Shown here: one piece after another, positions 25,164 through 34,406 of the stretch
Position numbering within the stretch: the stretch's first letter is position 1
How the letters are laid out: the number at the start of each line of letters is the position of its first letter
NCBI RefSeq assembly: GCF_005434975.1
Contig: NZ_SKCJ01000002.1
Location: forward strand, 186,001 to 250,000
Direction: 5' to 3'
Length of the DNA: 64,000 nt
From: Parerythrobacter lutipelagi
Lineage (GTDB): Bacteria; Pseudomonadota; Alphaproteobacteria; Sphingomonadales; Sphingomonadaceae
Notes under the pieces: generated by a model
Databases searched by the model: none
Seen by the model: the letters and a program-made list of their open reading frames with translations, nothing else
What the model was told of the DNA's origin: nothing
Made by a program: the position numbers and the translations under genes

Positions 25164-26345
25164 ATGTCCGACCTCGAAGCATTCCGTGAGGAAACAAGGC
25201 AGTGGCTCGAAGCCAATTGTCCGCCTGAAATGCGCCAGCCCGTCCGCGATGAAGAGGACGTGTATTGGGGCGGGCGCAATGCGAGCTTCAAAAGCGATGC
25301 CCAGAAGGCGTGGTTCGATGCCTGTGTGGCCAAGGGATACACTGTCCCCGCCTGGCCGAAGGAATATGGCGGCGCCGGCCTCAGCGCGCCCGAGGCGAAG
25401 ATCCTGCGCCAGGAAATGAGCCGGATCAGCGCGCGTCCGCCGCTTTCCAGCTTCGGTATCTGGATGCTCGGCCCGGCGCTGCTGCACTTCGGCACTGAAG
25501 GCCAGAAGCAGCGCTTTCTCAACGAAATTGCCCGCGGTGAAATTCGCTGGTGTCAGGGTTATTCGGAACCGGGCAGCGGCAGCGACCTTGTCAGCATGCA
25601 GACCTTTGGCGAGGACAGGGGCGACCATTGGGTCGTCAATGGCCAGAAAATCTGGACTTCCTATGCTGACGAAGCCGACTGGATTTTCTGCCTGGTCCGC
25701 ACCGACAAGGAGAACAAGTACCAGGGCATCACCTTCATGCTGTTCGACATGGCGGGCGGCGGGGTCACGACCAAGCCGATCCTGCTGATCAGCGGCAACA
25801 GCCCGTTCTGCGAGACCTTTTTCGACGATGTGGCGGTGCCCAAGAGCTATGGTGACGATTGCCCCGGCTACGTCGGTGAAATCAACCGCGGCTGGGACGT
25901 TGCGAAATATCTGCTCGGCCACGAGCGCGAGATGATTTCGGGCGCGGGCGGCGGAGACCGCACTGCGGCAATCGGTGCGGCCATGCTGCGCCATTCCGGC
26001 GAGCTCGACCCGTTGCTCCGCGCCGAGCTGGCGATGTTTGACGTCGATGCGCTGGCCTACAGCGCGATGGGCGAAAAGTTCCTCGATGAAGTCAAGGTCG
26101 GCAAAGCCCATCCGGCGCAGCCGAACATGATGAAATACGCCGGGACGGAGCTCAACAAGCGCCGCCATGAGTTGATGATGAGCGCTGGTGGCAGTCGCGC
26201 GCTTGAGTGGGAGAGCGAGGAGACGGGCGGCGGCAAGCCATCGCGCAATTGGCTCCGCACCAAGGCCAATTCGATCGAAGGCGGCACGTCCGAAGTGATG
26301 CTGAACGTCATTTCCAAACGCATCCTCGACCTGCCGGGAGCTTGA
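25164..26345 (+). CDS. Acyl-CoA dehydrogenase, first of a pair
   Basis: 393 residues. ACAD motifs: WPKEYGGAGLS, WCQGYSEPGSGSDL (flavin contact), VVNGQKIWTSYAD, and the C-terminal EGGTSEVMLNVISKRIL. RBS GAGGAG is well placed. The next gene is another, only distantly similar ACAD starting three bases after this stop. Such pairs form alpha2-beta2 heterotetramers in steroid- and bulky-substrate-degrading bacteria, so this may be one subunit of a heteromeric enzyme (inference). Confidence 0.93.
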   Translation: MSDLEAFREETRQWLEANCPPEMRQPVRDEEDVYWGGRNASFKSDAQKAWFDACVAKGYTVPAWPKEYGGAGLSAPEAKILRQEMSRISARPPLSSFGIWMLGPALLHFGTEGQKQRFLNEIARGEIRWCQGYSEPGSGSDLVSMQTFGEDRGDHWVVNGQKIWTSYADEADWIFCLVRTDKENKYQGITFMLFDMAGGGVTTKPILLISGNSPFCETFFDDVAVPKSYGDDCPGYVGEINRGWDVAKYLLGHEREMISGAGGGDRTAAIGAAMLRHSGELDPLLRAELAMFDVDALAYSAMGEKFLDEVKVGKAHPAQPNMMKYAGTELNKRRHELMMSAGGSRALEWESEETGGGKPSRNWLRTKANSIEGGTSEVMLNVISKRILDLPGA

Positions 26346-26348
26346 TCA

Positions 26349-27503
26349 ATGCCTCTGTATCACGACGACGATCAGGCGATGCTCGCCGATACCGCCAGCC
26401 AGTTCATGGCCGAGGAAGGCAGCATCAAGAAACAGCTGCGCCATTGGCGCGACCGCGATTGCAAGGACGGTTTTGGCCACGGTTTGTGGGAACAGATGGG
26501 GGAGCTCGGGTTTACCGGGATCCTGCTTGACGAGGACGATGGCGGGCTCGGCATGGGCCATGTCGAGGCTGGGATCGTGCTGGAAGAAATCGGCCGCAAC
26601 CTTACCCCTTCGCCGTTCCTCACCACGTCCGTGCTGGCGGCGACCGCTCTCAAGCATGGCAGTGACGATCTGAAACAGCGGTATCTGCCGGGCGTCGTAT
26701 CGGGCAAGGCGGTCTATGCCGTCGCCATCGACGAAGGAACGAAGCACAATCCTGCCCGGATCAAGACCAAGGCCGAGAAATCGGGCAATGGGTTCAAGCT
26801 GTCGGGCCAGAAGGATTTTGTGGTTCACGGGGCGAGTTCCGACATGTTGGTCGTCGCCGCGCGCACCTCTGGCAGCGATGACGATGCCGACGGGATCACT
26901 CTGTTCGCTGTTCCCAGGGATGCAGCTGGCATGAGCCATGATGCCGTGCGGCTGGTCGACAGCTCCGTGGCGACGCACACGAAGTTCGACGGTGTCGAGC
27001 TCGATGGCGACGCCGTGATCGGCGAGGTCGATGGCGGGCGCGAGATCCTCAACCGGGTGCTCAACGCTGGCCGTATCGGCGCAGCGGCCGAGGGCGTGGG
27101 CGTGGCGCGCGGGGCGATGGACATGACCGTCGACTACCTCAAGCAGCGCAAGCAGTTCGGCAAGCCGATCGGCGAATTCCAGGCGCTGCAGCACCGCGCC
27201 GCGCATCTCTATTCCGAAGTCGAGATCGCCCGTGCGGTCGTCATCAAGGCACAGCAATTGCTCGATGCGGCCAATGAAAACGGCGGCAGCGAGAAGGCCG
27301 AGCTGATGGTTTCAGTGGCCAAGGCCAAGGTCGCGAAGACCGCCGGCCTCGCGGTCCGGGAAGGTGTCCAGATGCACGGCGGGATCGGCATGACCGACGA
27401 GTATGACATCGGCCTCTATATGAAACGCGATCGTGCGCTGCAGGAATTCCTCGGCGATGCCTATTACCACGCCAACCGCGTGGCCGAGCTGAGCGGCTAC
27501 TAA
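26349..27503 (+). CDS. Acyl-CoA dehydrogenase, second of a pair
   Basis: 384 residues with ACAD pattern (LLDEDDGGLGMGHVEAGIVLEEIG, FKLSGQKDFVVHG, KQRKQFGKPIGEFQALQH, QMHGGIGMTDEYDIGLY). The central loop where the first subunit has EPGSGSDL reads DEGTKHNPARIK, so the usual flavin-contact Ser/Thr block is missing, consistent with a non-equivalent partner subunit. Starts three bases after the preceding ACAD stop. Confidence 0.92.
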   Translation: MPLYHDDDQAMLADTASQFMAEEGSIKKQLRHWRDRDCKDGFGHGLWEQMGELGFTGILLDEDDGGLGMGHVEAGIVLEEIGRNLTPSPFLTTSVLAATALKHGSDDLKQRYLPGVVSGKAVYAVAIDEGTKHNPARIKTKAEKSGNGFKLSGQKDFVVHGASSDMLVVAARTSGSDDDADGITLFAVPRDAAGMSHDAVRLVDSSVATHTKFDGVELDGDAVIGEVDGGREILNRVLNAGRIGAAAEGVGVARGAMDMTVDYLKQRKQFGKPIGEFQALQHRAAHLYSEVEIARAVVIKAQQLLDAANENGGSEKAELMVSVAKAKVAKTAGLAVREGVQMHGGIGMTDEYDIGLYMKRDRALQEFLGDAYYHANRVAELSGY

Positions 27504-27514
27504 GGAACCTCACC

Positions 27515-28324
27515 ATGATGAAACTCAACGAACTGTTTGGCCTCGAAGGCAAGGTCGCACTGGTCACCGGCGGCAGCCGCGGGATCGGCAAGATGATTGT
27601 CGAAGGCCTGCTCGAAGCGGGTGCTGCCCGTGTCTACATCGTCGCCCGCAAGAAGGAGCAGGTCGACGAGACCAGCGCCGAGCTGGGTGACAAGGTGATC
27701 GGCCTGACTGGCGACCTCAGCCAGATCGACGGGATCAAGCAGCTGGCCGATGAGCTTTCCAGCCGTGAGGACAAGCTCGACCTGTTGGTCAACAATGCCG
27801 GGGCCGCGTGGGGCGAACCGTTCGAGGATTTCACCGAGGCGGGCTGGGATCGCACGATGGACCTGAACGTCAAGACCCCGTTTTTCCTGACGCAAAAGCT
27901 TCTGCCACTGCTAAAGGCCGCCGCGACCGAGGATCGCCCGGCCAAGGTGCTGATGATCGCGAGCATCGACGGGATGAAGTCCAACCCGTGGCCGACCTAC
28001 CCCTACCAGGCGTCGAAAGCCGGGCTGATCCACCTGACCCGCCGCATGGCTGCCGAGCTGGTGCAGCACAACATCATCGTCAACGGCATCGGTCCGGGCG
28101 CTTTCCCCAGCGCGATGAACCGCGCCGCGCGCGACAATGCGGACATGGTCAAGAAGGGCATCCCTTCGCGCCGGGTCGGCGTGACCGAGGACATGGCGGC
28201 GGGCGCAATTTACCTGCTCAGCCGGGCGGGCGATTACGTGGTCGGCACGACGATCCCGATCGACGGCGGCGTGGTCAATGCGAACATCGGGGCGGGCAAT
28301 TTCGTCGATCCGTCGGGGGATTGA
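27515..28324 (+). CDS. SDR family oxidoreductase
   Basis: 269 residues: TGGSRGIGKMI cofactor loop, IVARK after the second strand (Arg suggests NADP), NNAGAAWG, catalytic Ser in MIASIDGM and Tyr-Lys in YPYQASKAGL; C-terminus IPIDGGVV. Resembles RhlG-type or FabG-like reductases that act on 3-hydroxyacyl chains. The start could be ATG 27515 or the ATG directly after it (27518). Third gene of the operon with the two ACADs, 11 bases after the second. Confidence 0.9.
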   Translation: MMKLNELFGLEGKVALVTGGSRGIGKMIVEGLLEAGAARVYIVARKKEQVDETSAELGDKVIGLTGDLSQIDGIKQLADELSSREDKLDLLVNNAGAAWGEPFEDFTEAGWDRTMDLNVKTPFFLTQKLLPLLKAAATEDRPAKVLMIASIDGMKSNPWPTYPYQASKAGLIHLTRRMAAELVQHNIIVNGIGPGAFPSAMNRAARDNADMVKKGIPSRRVGVTEDMAAGAIYLLSRAGDYVVGTTIPIDGGVVNANIGAGNFVDPSGD

Positions 28325-28351
28325 TTGCCCGCACGGTCCGCGCGATCATGT

Positions 28352-28434
28352 AGGAATAAGGTGACACCTGTCACCTTGTAGGGTTTTGCAACCGCTTGTT
28401 TCACAAGCGAAAAACAAATCCTGCAGGGTGACAC
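28352..28434. repeat. 83-bp structured dispersed repeat, copy B
   Basis: Inverse copy of the element at 10102-10184, the same length to the base. In the orientation of copy A it has GTGTCACCCTGCAGGATTT at one end and AAAACCC-ACA-GGTGACA-GTGTCACCTTATTCCT at the other. The middle 28 bases differ from copy A but again form a palindrome (CGCTTGT-GAA-ACAAGCG). It lies 27 bases after the SDR stop codon and could act as a terminator for that operon. Confidence 0.85.
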
Positions 28435-28626
28435 GCCTCGCTCGAAAACGGGATCTCGCTCTGTTGGCAGTTCATCCGGGCTTTCACGATTTGAAAGAAC
28501 GCCGATGATCTTAGCGCCGGTCTTGCGTGTAGGAAAACGATGTTTTTCCGCTGGCGACTGCCGCTGTGTTCTTCCTTGGCTTCGCTGCAGAGCGCAGCTA
28601 TCTTCCTGCGCGAAGGGGAATTGGCG
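28435..28626. other. Intergenic region after repeat copy B
   Basis: Together with the repeat this makes a 302-bp gene-free gap. The remainder shows no convincing coding frame; a short GGAAAA-N6-TTTTCC inverted repeat (about 28533-28550) lies in the probable promoter region of the next gene. Confidence 0.5.
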
Positions 28627-29103
28627 ATGAAGAGACTGGCATTATCGGCAGCATTGATGTTTGCGGCGGCTACCGCCCCGGCCGCAGCGCAGGATCATGA
28701 ATTCGGCAACTGCGATATCGGTGTCGAAAGCGTGATTTTTTCCGAAGACCTCTATAGTCCGCGCTATTTTCTCCAGGGTGAGGTCACTGCGATCCTGTTC
28801 GACCATGCGAGCCCGGCAGTCGCTTCGATGGGCTATGGTCTCATCTACTGGCCGGGTGAAGGCGACGGCATGGTCTGCATGGGCCAAAGAAACTTCCGCA
28901 ACGTCTATCTCGAGGAAGCGACGATCGAAGTCGACCCGGAACTGGGAACGATCATGACAATTCCCGTTTCCAGGCCCGATTACGATGCAGCGGCGGACAC
29001 GGGTGATTACTCCGGCGAAGTGCGGTTCGAAGTCAAATTGCGGATCGATCTGGAGAACCGTCAGATCACCCTAATCGATGACGGCGGCCTTGATCCAGAA
29101 TAG
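28627..29103 (+). CDS. Secreted protein of unknown function
   Basis: 158 residues with a clear signal peptide (MKRLALSAALMFAAATAPAAAQ, cleavage about residue 21). The mature part is acidic, with two cysteines (in FGNCDIG and MVCMGQ) that could pair, and alternating strands typical of a small beta domain. No family recognised. GAAGGGGAA precedes the ATG; an upstream in-frame start at 28540 would put a Cys-rich segment before the signal peptide. Convergent with the CHAT gene, with 20 bases between the stops. Confidence 0.72.
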   Translation: MKRLALSAALMFAAATAPAAAQDHEFGNCDIGVESVIFSEDLYSPRYFLQGEVTAILFDHASPAVASMGYGLIYWPGEGDGMVCMGQRNFRNVYLEEATIEVDPELGTIMTIPVSRPDYDAAADTGDYSGEVRFEVKLRIDLENRQITLIDDGGLDPE

Positions 29104-29123
29104 ACTGCGTGGGCTGGGCTTGG

Positions 29124-32100
29124 TCAGCGCTCGTTAGCCCCGCCGATCAGGACGAATGGTGCCCAGAATTGTGGATGTGCCCAGCTGGCACCAATGGTGT
29201 CTTGTGCGGCGTCCATCCTGATTTCGCGCATTGCCTGATGGAACGCCTGCGCGCGTCGCAAATCTGGGTTGTCGCGTTGCAGCTCCAGCGTGCGGACCGT
29301 TATGCGCGATGCGACGGTATCGTCTACCGGCCAGTGGGACGCGAGCAGGTTTTGTGCTCCGGCGTAAAAGAAGGCTCGCGAAAGGCCCGAAAGACCGTGT
29401 GTTTCACCCGTTGCGGTGTTGCAGGCCGAAAGGATGACCCATTCAGCCGAGATGCGCAGCGTCGCAACCTCGGAGGCGGAGAGATAGCCGTCATCGGCTT
29501 CCGACGCGGAAGCGGGCGGGGTCAGAACAAGGCCGGGCTCGGCAAGATCAGCCAATTCGAAGCCGGTGATGCCGTGGGTTGCAAAGGCAAGGATGCGCGC
29601 GGACGACAAGTCTTCGTTGCGAACTGCAGATTCCGTCGCACGTTCACCGAGGAATATCCTGTCTTCCCGCACGCCCATGAGTGCGCGCATGTTCTCGAGC
29701 TCGACGCGCGTGCCCGGCAGGCTGGCCAGCGAGCGTAACGCATCAACATTTGCCAGCTGCGTGCCCGACCGTGTGTCTGTCTGGTCGAACAAGCGCGACG
29801 TTGGGGGCAGCTCGATCTGTCTTGCGCCGCGCGTCTTTGCCGCCCCGGCGAGCACAGGGTCGCCGAAGCCGATGAAACTGTCCGCGCCAAAGCCGTTCCC
29901 GCTTTCATCCGCCGGAACGGTGCGATCGTCCGACTTGAGGAGCTGGAGAGATTGTATGGAAGGGATATTGACCAGCGCTTGTCGGTCGGCGAGCCATGCC
30001 GAATTGCGCAGCGCCGCCGGGTCTGCATCGGTACCAGCCGGCGCTTCCGTTATCAGCACAGAGAAGGGGAGTCCGGCCAGCGCGCCGCCCGCAGCCACGT
30101 AGATTTCCGCCTTGTCGGCTATCAGCGTATCGACCGGGGCGACAAGCTCGCTAAACAGCTCGAAGGCGATGCTACGACTGTAAGGTACGCCTTCGCCCGG
30201 TTTCAGGTCTTTTGCCCAATCGAATGCGCGCGGATCGGATACCGTCGCGCCGAGATCCCAGCGCAGGCGATTGACCCGCACTTGGATATCATCCTGCGAC
30301 AGGGCAGAGCGATGCCACGCAACCTCCGTGGAGCTTATAGCGATCGTGTGCGTGCCAAATTCAGATGGTACGACGAGGAGGATAGCCTGATCGGGTTTCA
30401 ACAATTGCTTCGCCGCACCAATCGGCACAGCTTCGGGCTGGATCATCGCGAAATAGTTGGCAAACTCTGCTCTCAGTTGCGCGTCTATGCGATCGAGCTC
30501 GGCAACCAGCGCTTCGCGTTCATTTTCCAGCCTGGCGCGTTCCCGACGGTCCTCTTCGTAAGTGCTGCCAATCAGGGAATTGCTCTGTTCCAGATTTGCG
30601 TCAAACCTTAGGCCTGCGTCCTCTCGTCGTTGGACCAGAGCAGGCAGTCCGGACCCTGCCTCATTGGCGTAGCGGCGCACAGCCATCTGCGCGATCGCCC
30701 GGTTTGCGGGACCGGCTATCGAGTCCTGCAGCGCGGCGAAAACTTCTTCATACAAGCTTGCGCGCGGTGCCGATTGTGTCTTCCATGCGGCATCGGCGAG
30801 CATAGAGAACTGCGATGCCCGCGACAGGTCTTCAGCCTCTCGCTGTGACTGCGCGATGCGAAGGGTGCTTGCAGAGCGCTGCCTGGTGCGCAGTGCGGCA
30901 ACGGTCATACGCGCCGGGGAAATCGGATCACGACCGGTTGTCTCGTCTCGCAGTCGAATGCGGGCAAGTTTTCTGGCGGTTTCGATGGTGAAGGGGTGTT
31001 CGCGGCCCAGTTGCGAGCGCTGTGTATCAAGCAGGCGGCGGAACAGGCGCTCGGCTTCCCGGTCGCGGCCTGTCTCATAGTAGAGGTTGGCAAGCCCTGC
31101 CGTGATCGGATCGGTGCCCGGCCAAGAGAACTGATCGAGAAACATTTCGTCGGCAATGCTGCGGGCTTGATCGAGTAGTTCTTCAGCCCTGTCGAACTCG
31201 CCGATCCCCCGCAGATTGTCGGCCTGACCAACCATCGCCTGCAGAGTTTGCTGATTTTGCAATCCGAGGCTTTCACGCAGCCTGGTTGCCGCACGCTGAA
31301 AAAGCGGCGCAGCGGTCTTGTGATTGCCCAGCGCCCTGTGCGCTTCGGCCAGACCGAGTATGTTCTCTAGTTCGTCCGGTGACGCTTTGCCCTCCACCGT
31401 TTCTTGCATCTCGAGGACGGTTTGAAACAGTGCCAATGCCTCCTCGGCACGGCCTTGCGCAAGATAGGTGCGCGCCAGCCCGCCGTAAGTTCTGGCCACA
31501 CGTGGATCAGTTGGCGGGACAATTGCTTCGAGCTGTTTCAGCAACTTCAGATGGCGCTGTTCTGCGCGGGAAAGGCTGCCCCGCTTGCGCAAAAGCTCGG
31601 CTTCTGAGTAGTCGAGCTCCAAAACCTGCGGAGCGTTTGCTGCTAGCGCCTGTTCCATCTCATCGCGCGCAGTCGCCAGATAGCCTCCGGCTTCGTCGAA
31701 CCGATTGACCCGCGAATAAAGCTGACCCAGCCGATAGTGCACCTCATAGGGTGCGACGCCCGGCAGAGTGCCATCGCTGGCGAAGTAATCGAGCAACATG
31801 CGGTTGGCGCGCTCGGCTTGCTCTATCGCCGGCGCATCGTGCAAAACCACCGCGAGCGCATTGAGTGCGTCGGCAGTCTGCATGGAATTGCTGCTCGGTC
31901 CCGGAAAGAGCGCGGCAATCTCGCTGACGAATTTCTGGTCGGACGTGGTATCCCAGAAAACCTTCTGCATGTCCGGCCAGGCAAGTTGCGCAAACAGAAA
32001 CGCTCCCTCCGGGCTCACTTCCTGCCATCCGGTCTGTGTCAGCATGCTGCGCAGTGTGCGCTGCGTATCGGGATGGTCCCGCCCGAGCGCAATTTCCTGA

Positions 32101-32405
32101 GCGGCGAGCAATCGCGCGTGGAGATATTCGGAGTTGTAGCGGCTTCCCGCCTGCCGGTAGATATCAGCCAAGCGGAAAATCGCTCGCAGCATGCGGGGAT
32201 CGTCGAGCCCTTGCTCGTCCTTTTGTTCCGCCAGTGCGCCAATATAGGCTGAATAGGCGGCAGTCTTGCGGGTAAAGTCGTCGGCAGCCTGCGCTTCCTC
32301 AAAAGCTTCCAGCGCAGCGGCCTGCCTTTCTTGGTAGGGCTGCGCCGCTGCCGGCCAATGCAGCGCGAAAATGCAGGCGGCAATGGCAAATTGGGCTAGC
32401 TTCAC
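29124..32405 (-). CDS. Secreted TPR-CHAT domain protein
   Basis: 1093 residues from a GTG start at 32405, which follows GGGAGGGGAAG. Signal peptide to about residue 21 (FAIAACIFALHWPAAAQ). Residues about 25-480 are TPR-like repeats, about 480-680 a helical coiled region (ENEREALVAELDRIDAQL), and the last 330 residues a CHAT (caspase-HetF) domain. The expected catalytic pair is present: His944 in FATHG and Cys995 in LSACNT, with GLSRAFFYAGAQ after it. CHAT proteins are caspase-like proteases that cut partner proteins; export would place this one in the periplasm. Partner unknown. Confidence 0.88.
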   Translation of the reverse strand: MKLAQFAIAACIFALHWPAAAQPYQERQAAALEAFEEAQAADDFTRKTAAYSAYIGALAEQKDEQGLDDPRMLRAIFRLADIYRQAGSRYNSEYLHARLLAAQEIALGRDHPDTQRTLRSMLTQTGWQEVSPEGAFLFAQLAWPDMQKVFWDTTSDQKFVSEIAALFPGPSSNSMQTADALNALAVVLHDAPAIEQAERANRMLLDYFASDGTLPGVAPYEVHYRLGQLYSRVNRFDEAGGYLATARDEMEQALAANAPQVLELDYSEAELLRKRGSLSRAEQRHLKLLKQLEAIVPPTDPRVARTYGGLARTYLAQGRAEEALALFQTVLEMQETVEGKASPDELENILGLAEAHRALGNHKTAAPLFQRAATRLRESLGLQNQQTLQAMVGQADNLRGIGEFDRAEELLDQARSIADEMFLDQFSWPGTDPITAGLANLYYETGRDREAERLFRRLLDTQRSQLGREHPFTIETARKLARIRLRDETTGRDPISPARMTVAALRTRQRSASTLRIAQSQREAEDLSRASQFSMLADAAWKTQSAPRASLYEEVFAALQDSIAGPANRAIAQMAVRRYANEAGSGLPALVQRREDAGLRFDANLEQSNSLIGSTYEEDRRERARLENEREALVAELDRIDAQLRAEFANYFAMIQPEAVPIGAAKQLLKPDQAILLVVPSEFGTHTIAISSTEVAWHRSALSQDDIQVRVNRLRWDLGATVSDPRAFDWAKDLKPGEGVPYSRSIAFELFSELVAPVDTLIADKAEIYVAAGGALAGLPFSVLITEAPAGTDADPAALRNSAWLADRQALVNIPSIQSLQLLKSDDRTVPADESGNGFGADSFIGFGDPVLAGAAKTRGARQIELPPTSRLFDQTDTRSGTQLANVDALRSLASLPGTRVELENMRALMGVREDRIFLGERATESAVRNEDLSSARILAFATHGITGFELADLAEPGLVLTPPASASEADDGYLSASEVATLRISAEWVILSACNTATGETHGLSGLSRAFFYAGAQNLLASHWPVDDTVASRITVRTLELQRDNPDLRRAQAFHQAMREIRMDAAQDTIGASWAHPQFWAPFVLIGGANER

Positions 32406-32543
32406 GCGGCACTTCCCCTCCCGCAAACACCGTGACCAAGTTCAGCGTAGAGGCCTGTGCAGACAATGCCAAGTTGGCGCGCATGGCATGGCGCGCATGC
32501 AGCTCGAATGTGACCTAAGCCAGCAATTCTCGCATCTACGGCC

Positions 32544-33572
32544 TCAGGCCAGCTTCGCCCGCCGCTTTGCTTCGCCGAAGGTCACCATCTTGCGCTGGTC
32601 TTCGTCCCACAGCGCCAACAGCATCGGCTTGAAAGTCTGATGCCATGTGTAGCGGTTCTTGGTTTTGAGGTCGGGATAAGCGTCGAGCACCTTGCCGAGC
32701 CGATAGAACGGTATGCGGCTGGCCAGGTGGTGCACGTGGTGGATGCCGATATTGCCGGTGAACCAGCGCAGCACGGCGGGCAGTTCGAGATATGTGCTGC
32801 CTTCCAGCGCCGCGTGGTGGAAAGACCAGTTATCGCCCTTGTCCCACTGCGCCGCTTCGAACTGGTGCTGGATATAGAACAGCCACACGCCCATCGAGGC
32901 GGCGGTCAGCAGCACCGGCAGGACCACCGATGCGACGGCGGCAATTCCAAATGCCCAGATCAGGCCGGCCAGCATCAGCGCGATTGCGGCATTGGTCGCC
33001 ATTGCGCTGACCCAATATTTGCGCCCAGCCTTCATCAGCCCGATGGGGAGGCGGTGGCGCAGCAGAAAGAGATAGGCCGGTCCGAGGCCGAGCAGCACCA
33101 GCGGGTGCCGGTAAGTCCGATAGCCCAAACGCTGCCAGCGGCTGCCGGCCAGAAATTCGCGCACGGTCAGCGTGTCGACATCGCCCATGCCCCGCGCATC
33201 CAGATTGCCGGTAGAGGCGTGATGCTGCGCATGCGACCGCTGCCAGCAATCATACGGGGTAAAGGTCAGTACACCCAGCGCACGGCCGATCCAGTCGTTG
33301 CCGGTGCGCCGCGTCATAAACGCCCCGTGACCGCAATCGTGCTGGATGATGAACAGCCGCAGAAGCAACAGCCCGGCAAGTGGCGTCAGGCACAGGGCCA
33401 GCCAGTATCCTGCATCGACAGCGAACAGGATCGCTGCCAGCAGGGCGACAAAGGGGGCGAGGGTGATGCCCAGTTCCCAGCTGCTCCGGACCGGATGCGG
33501 GGTGCGGAATGCCTGCAGTTCCCTAGCCAGTCGCTTCGGGTCAAGCGGGTCGGCTGTTTCGCTGGAAGTCAT
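32544..33572 (-). CDS. Membrane fatty acid desaturase
   Basis: 342 residues with the three histidine boxes of membrane di-iron desaturases: HDCGH (about 100), HAQHH (about 135) and HHVHH (about 290), plus several hydrophobic segments between them. The order and FTPYDCWQRSHAQHHA resemble acyl-lipid omega-6/delta-12 type enzymes, so it would introduce a double bond into a fatty acyl chain in the inner membrane. ATG 33572 gives a short polar N-terminus; the upstream reading is not protein-like. Regiospecificity cannot be told from sequence alone. Confidence 0.9.
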   Translation of the reverse strand: MTSSETADPLDPKRLARELQAFRTPHPVRSSWELGITLAPFVALLAAILFAVDAGYWLALCLTPLAGLLLLRLFIIQHDCGHGAFMTRRTGNDWIGRALGVLTFTPYDCWQRSHAQHHASTGNLDARGMGDVDTLTVREFLAGSRWQRLGYRTYRHPLVLLGLGPAYLFLLRHRLPIGLMKAGRKYWVSAMATNAAIALMLAGLIWAFGIAAVASVVLPVLLTAASMGVWLFYIQHQFEAAQWDKGDNWSFHHAALEGSTYLELPAVLRWFTGNIGIHHVHHLASRIPFYRLGKVLDAYPDLKTKNRYTWHQTFKPMLLALWDEDQRKMVTFGEAKRRAKLA

Positions 33573-33703
33573 ATGCGGACTCACTCGATTTCCTTCTTGG
33601 CTATCAGGTCCGGCGCCCAATGTGGCCGGCCCGTTTCCATGGCGTAGATGGCGATGGTTGAGATTTCCTGTCGAGTGGGGAAGGTAGCAGGCCGGACCTG
33701 AAC

Positions 33704-34351
33704 CTACCCCATCAATTCCCGCACGAACGGGATCAGCCCGGTCTGCCTGGTGCGTTTCATCCGTTCGGCGTGGAGGATTTCGCGGACCTTGACGAAGCAC
33801 TGGTCGACATCGTCATTGACCACGACATAGTCATATTCCGCCCAATGGCTGATTTCGGCCCGGGCGCGGTCCATCCGGCGGTCGATCACATCGTCGCTGT
33901 CCTGCGCGCGGCTTTCCAGCCGGCGGCGCAATTCCTCCAGTGTCGGGGGCAGGATGAATACAGTGACGACATCCTGATCGTCTTTCTGCTTCAGCTGCTG
34001 GGTTCCCTGCCAGTCGATATCGAACAGGAAATCCTGCCCTTGCTTCAGTTTTTTGCGGATGTAACCCTTGGGCGTGCCATATTTGTTGCCGAAGACTTCC
34101 GCCCATTCGTAGAAGTCGTCTTCTTCGACCATGGCGTCGAATTTCTCGTTGCTCACGAAGTGATAGTCGACACCGTCGACCTCGCCCGGGCGCTTGGGCC
34201 GGGTGGTGACGGAAACCGACAGCTGGATTTCATCATCCGCGCCCAGCAGCTTGTGCGAGATGGTCGTCTTCCCCGCGCCCGATGGCGAGGAGAGAATGAA
34301 CATCAAACCGCGGCGGTGCAGGGCGTCGTTTTCGGTGCTTTGATCGGCCAT
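33704..34351 (-). CDS. gmk: Guanylate kinase
   Basis: 215 residues; phosphorylates GMP to GDP in purine nucleotide synthesis. P-loop SSPSGAGKTT, GMP-binding SVSVTTRPKRPGEVDGVDYHF and the lid region with RRRLESRAQDSDDVIDRRM are all intact. ATG 34351 is chosen from the family N-terminus; a longer in-frame reading adds Ser/Arg residues only. Downstream of the small hypothetical and sspB genes on the same strand. Confidence 0.96.
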   Translation of the reverse strand: MADQSTENDALHRRGLMFILSSPSGAGKTTISHKLLGADDEIQLSVSVTTRPKRPGEVDGVDYHFVSNEKFDAMVEEDDFYEWAEVFGNKYGTPKGYIRKKLKQGQDFLFDIDWQGTQQLKQKDDQDVVTVFILPPTLEELRRRLESRAQDSDDVIDRRMDRARAEISHWAEYDYVVVNDDVDQCFVKVREILHAERMKRTRQTGLIPFVRELMG

Positions 34352-34406
34352 AACCGCCTTTGCACCCAAGGCGCTGCGGGAATCAACCCGCAAGCGCGGC
34401 GAAAAT

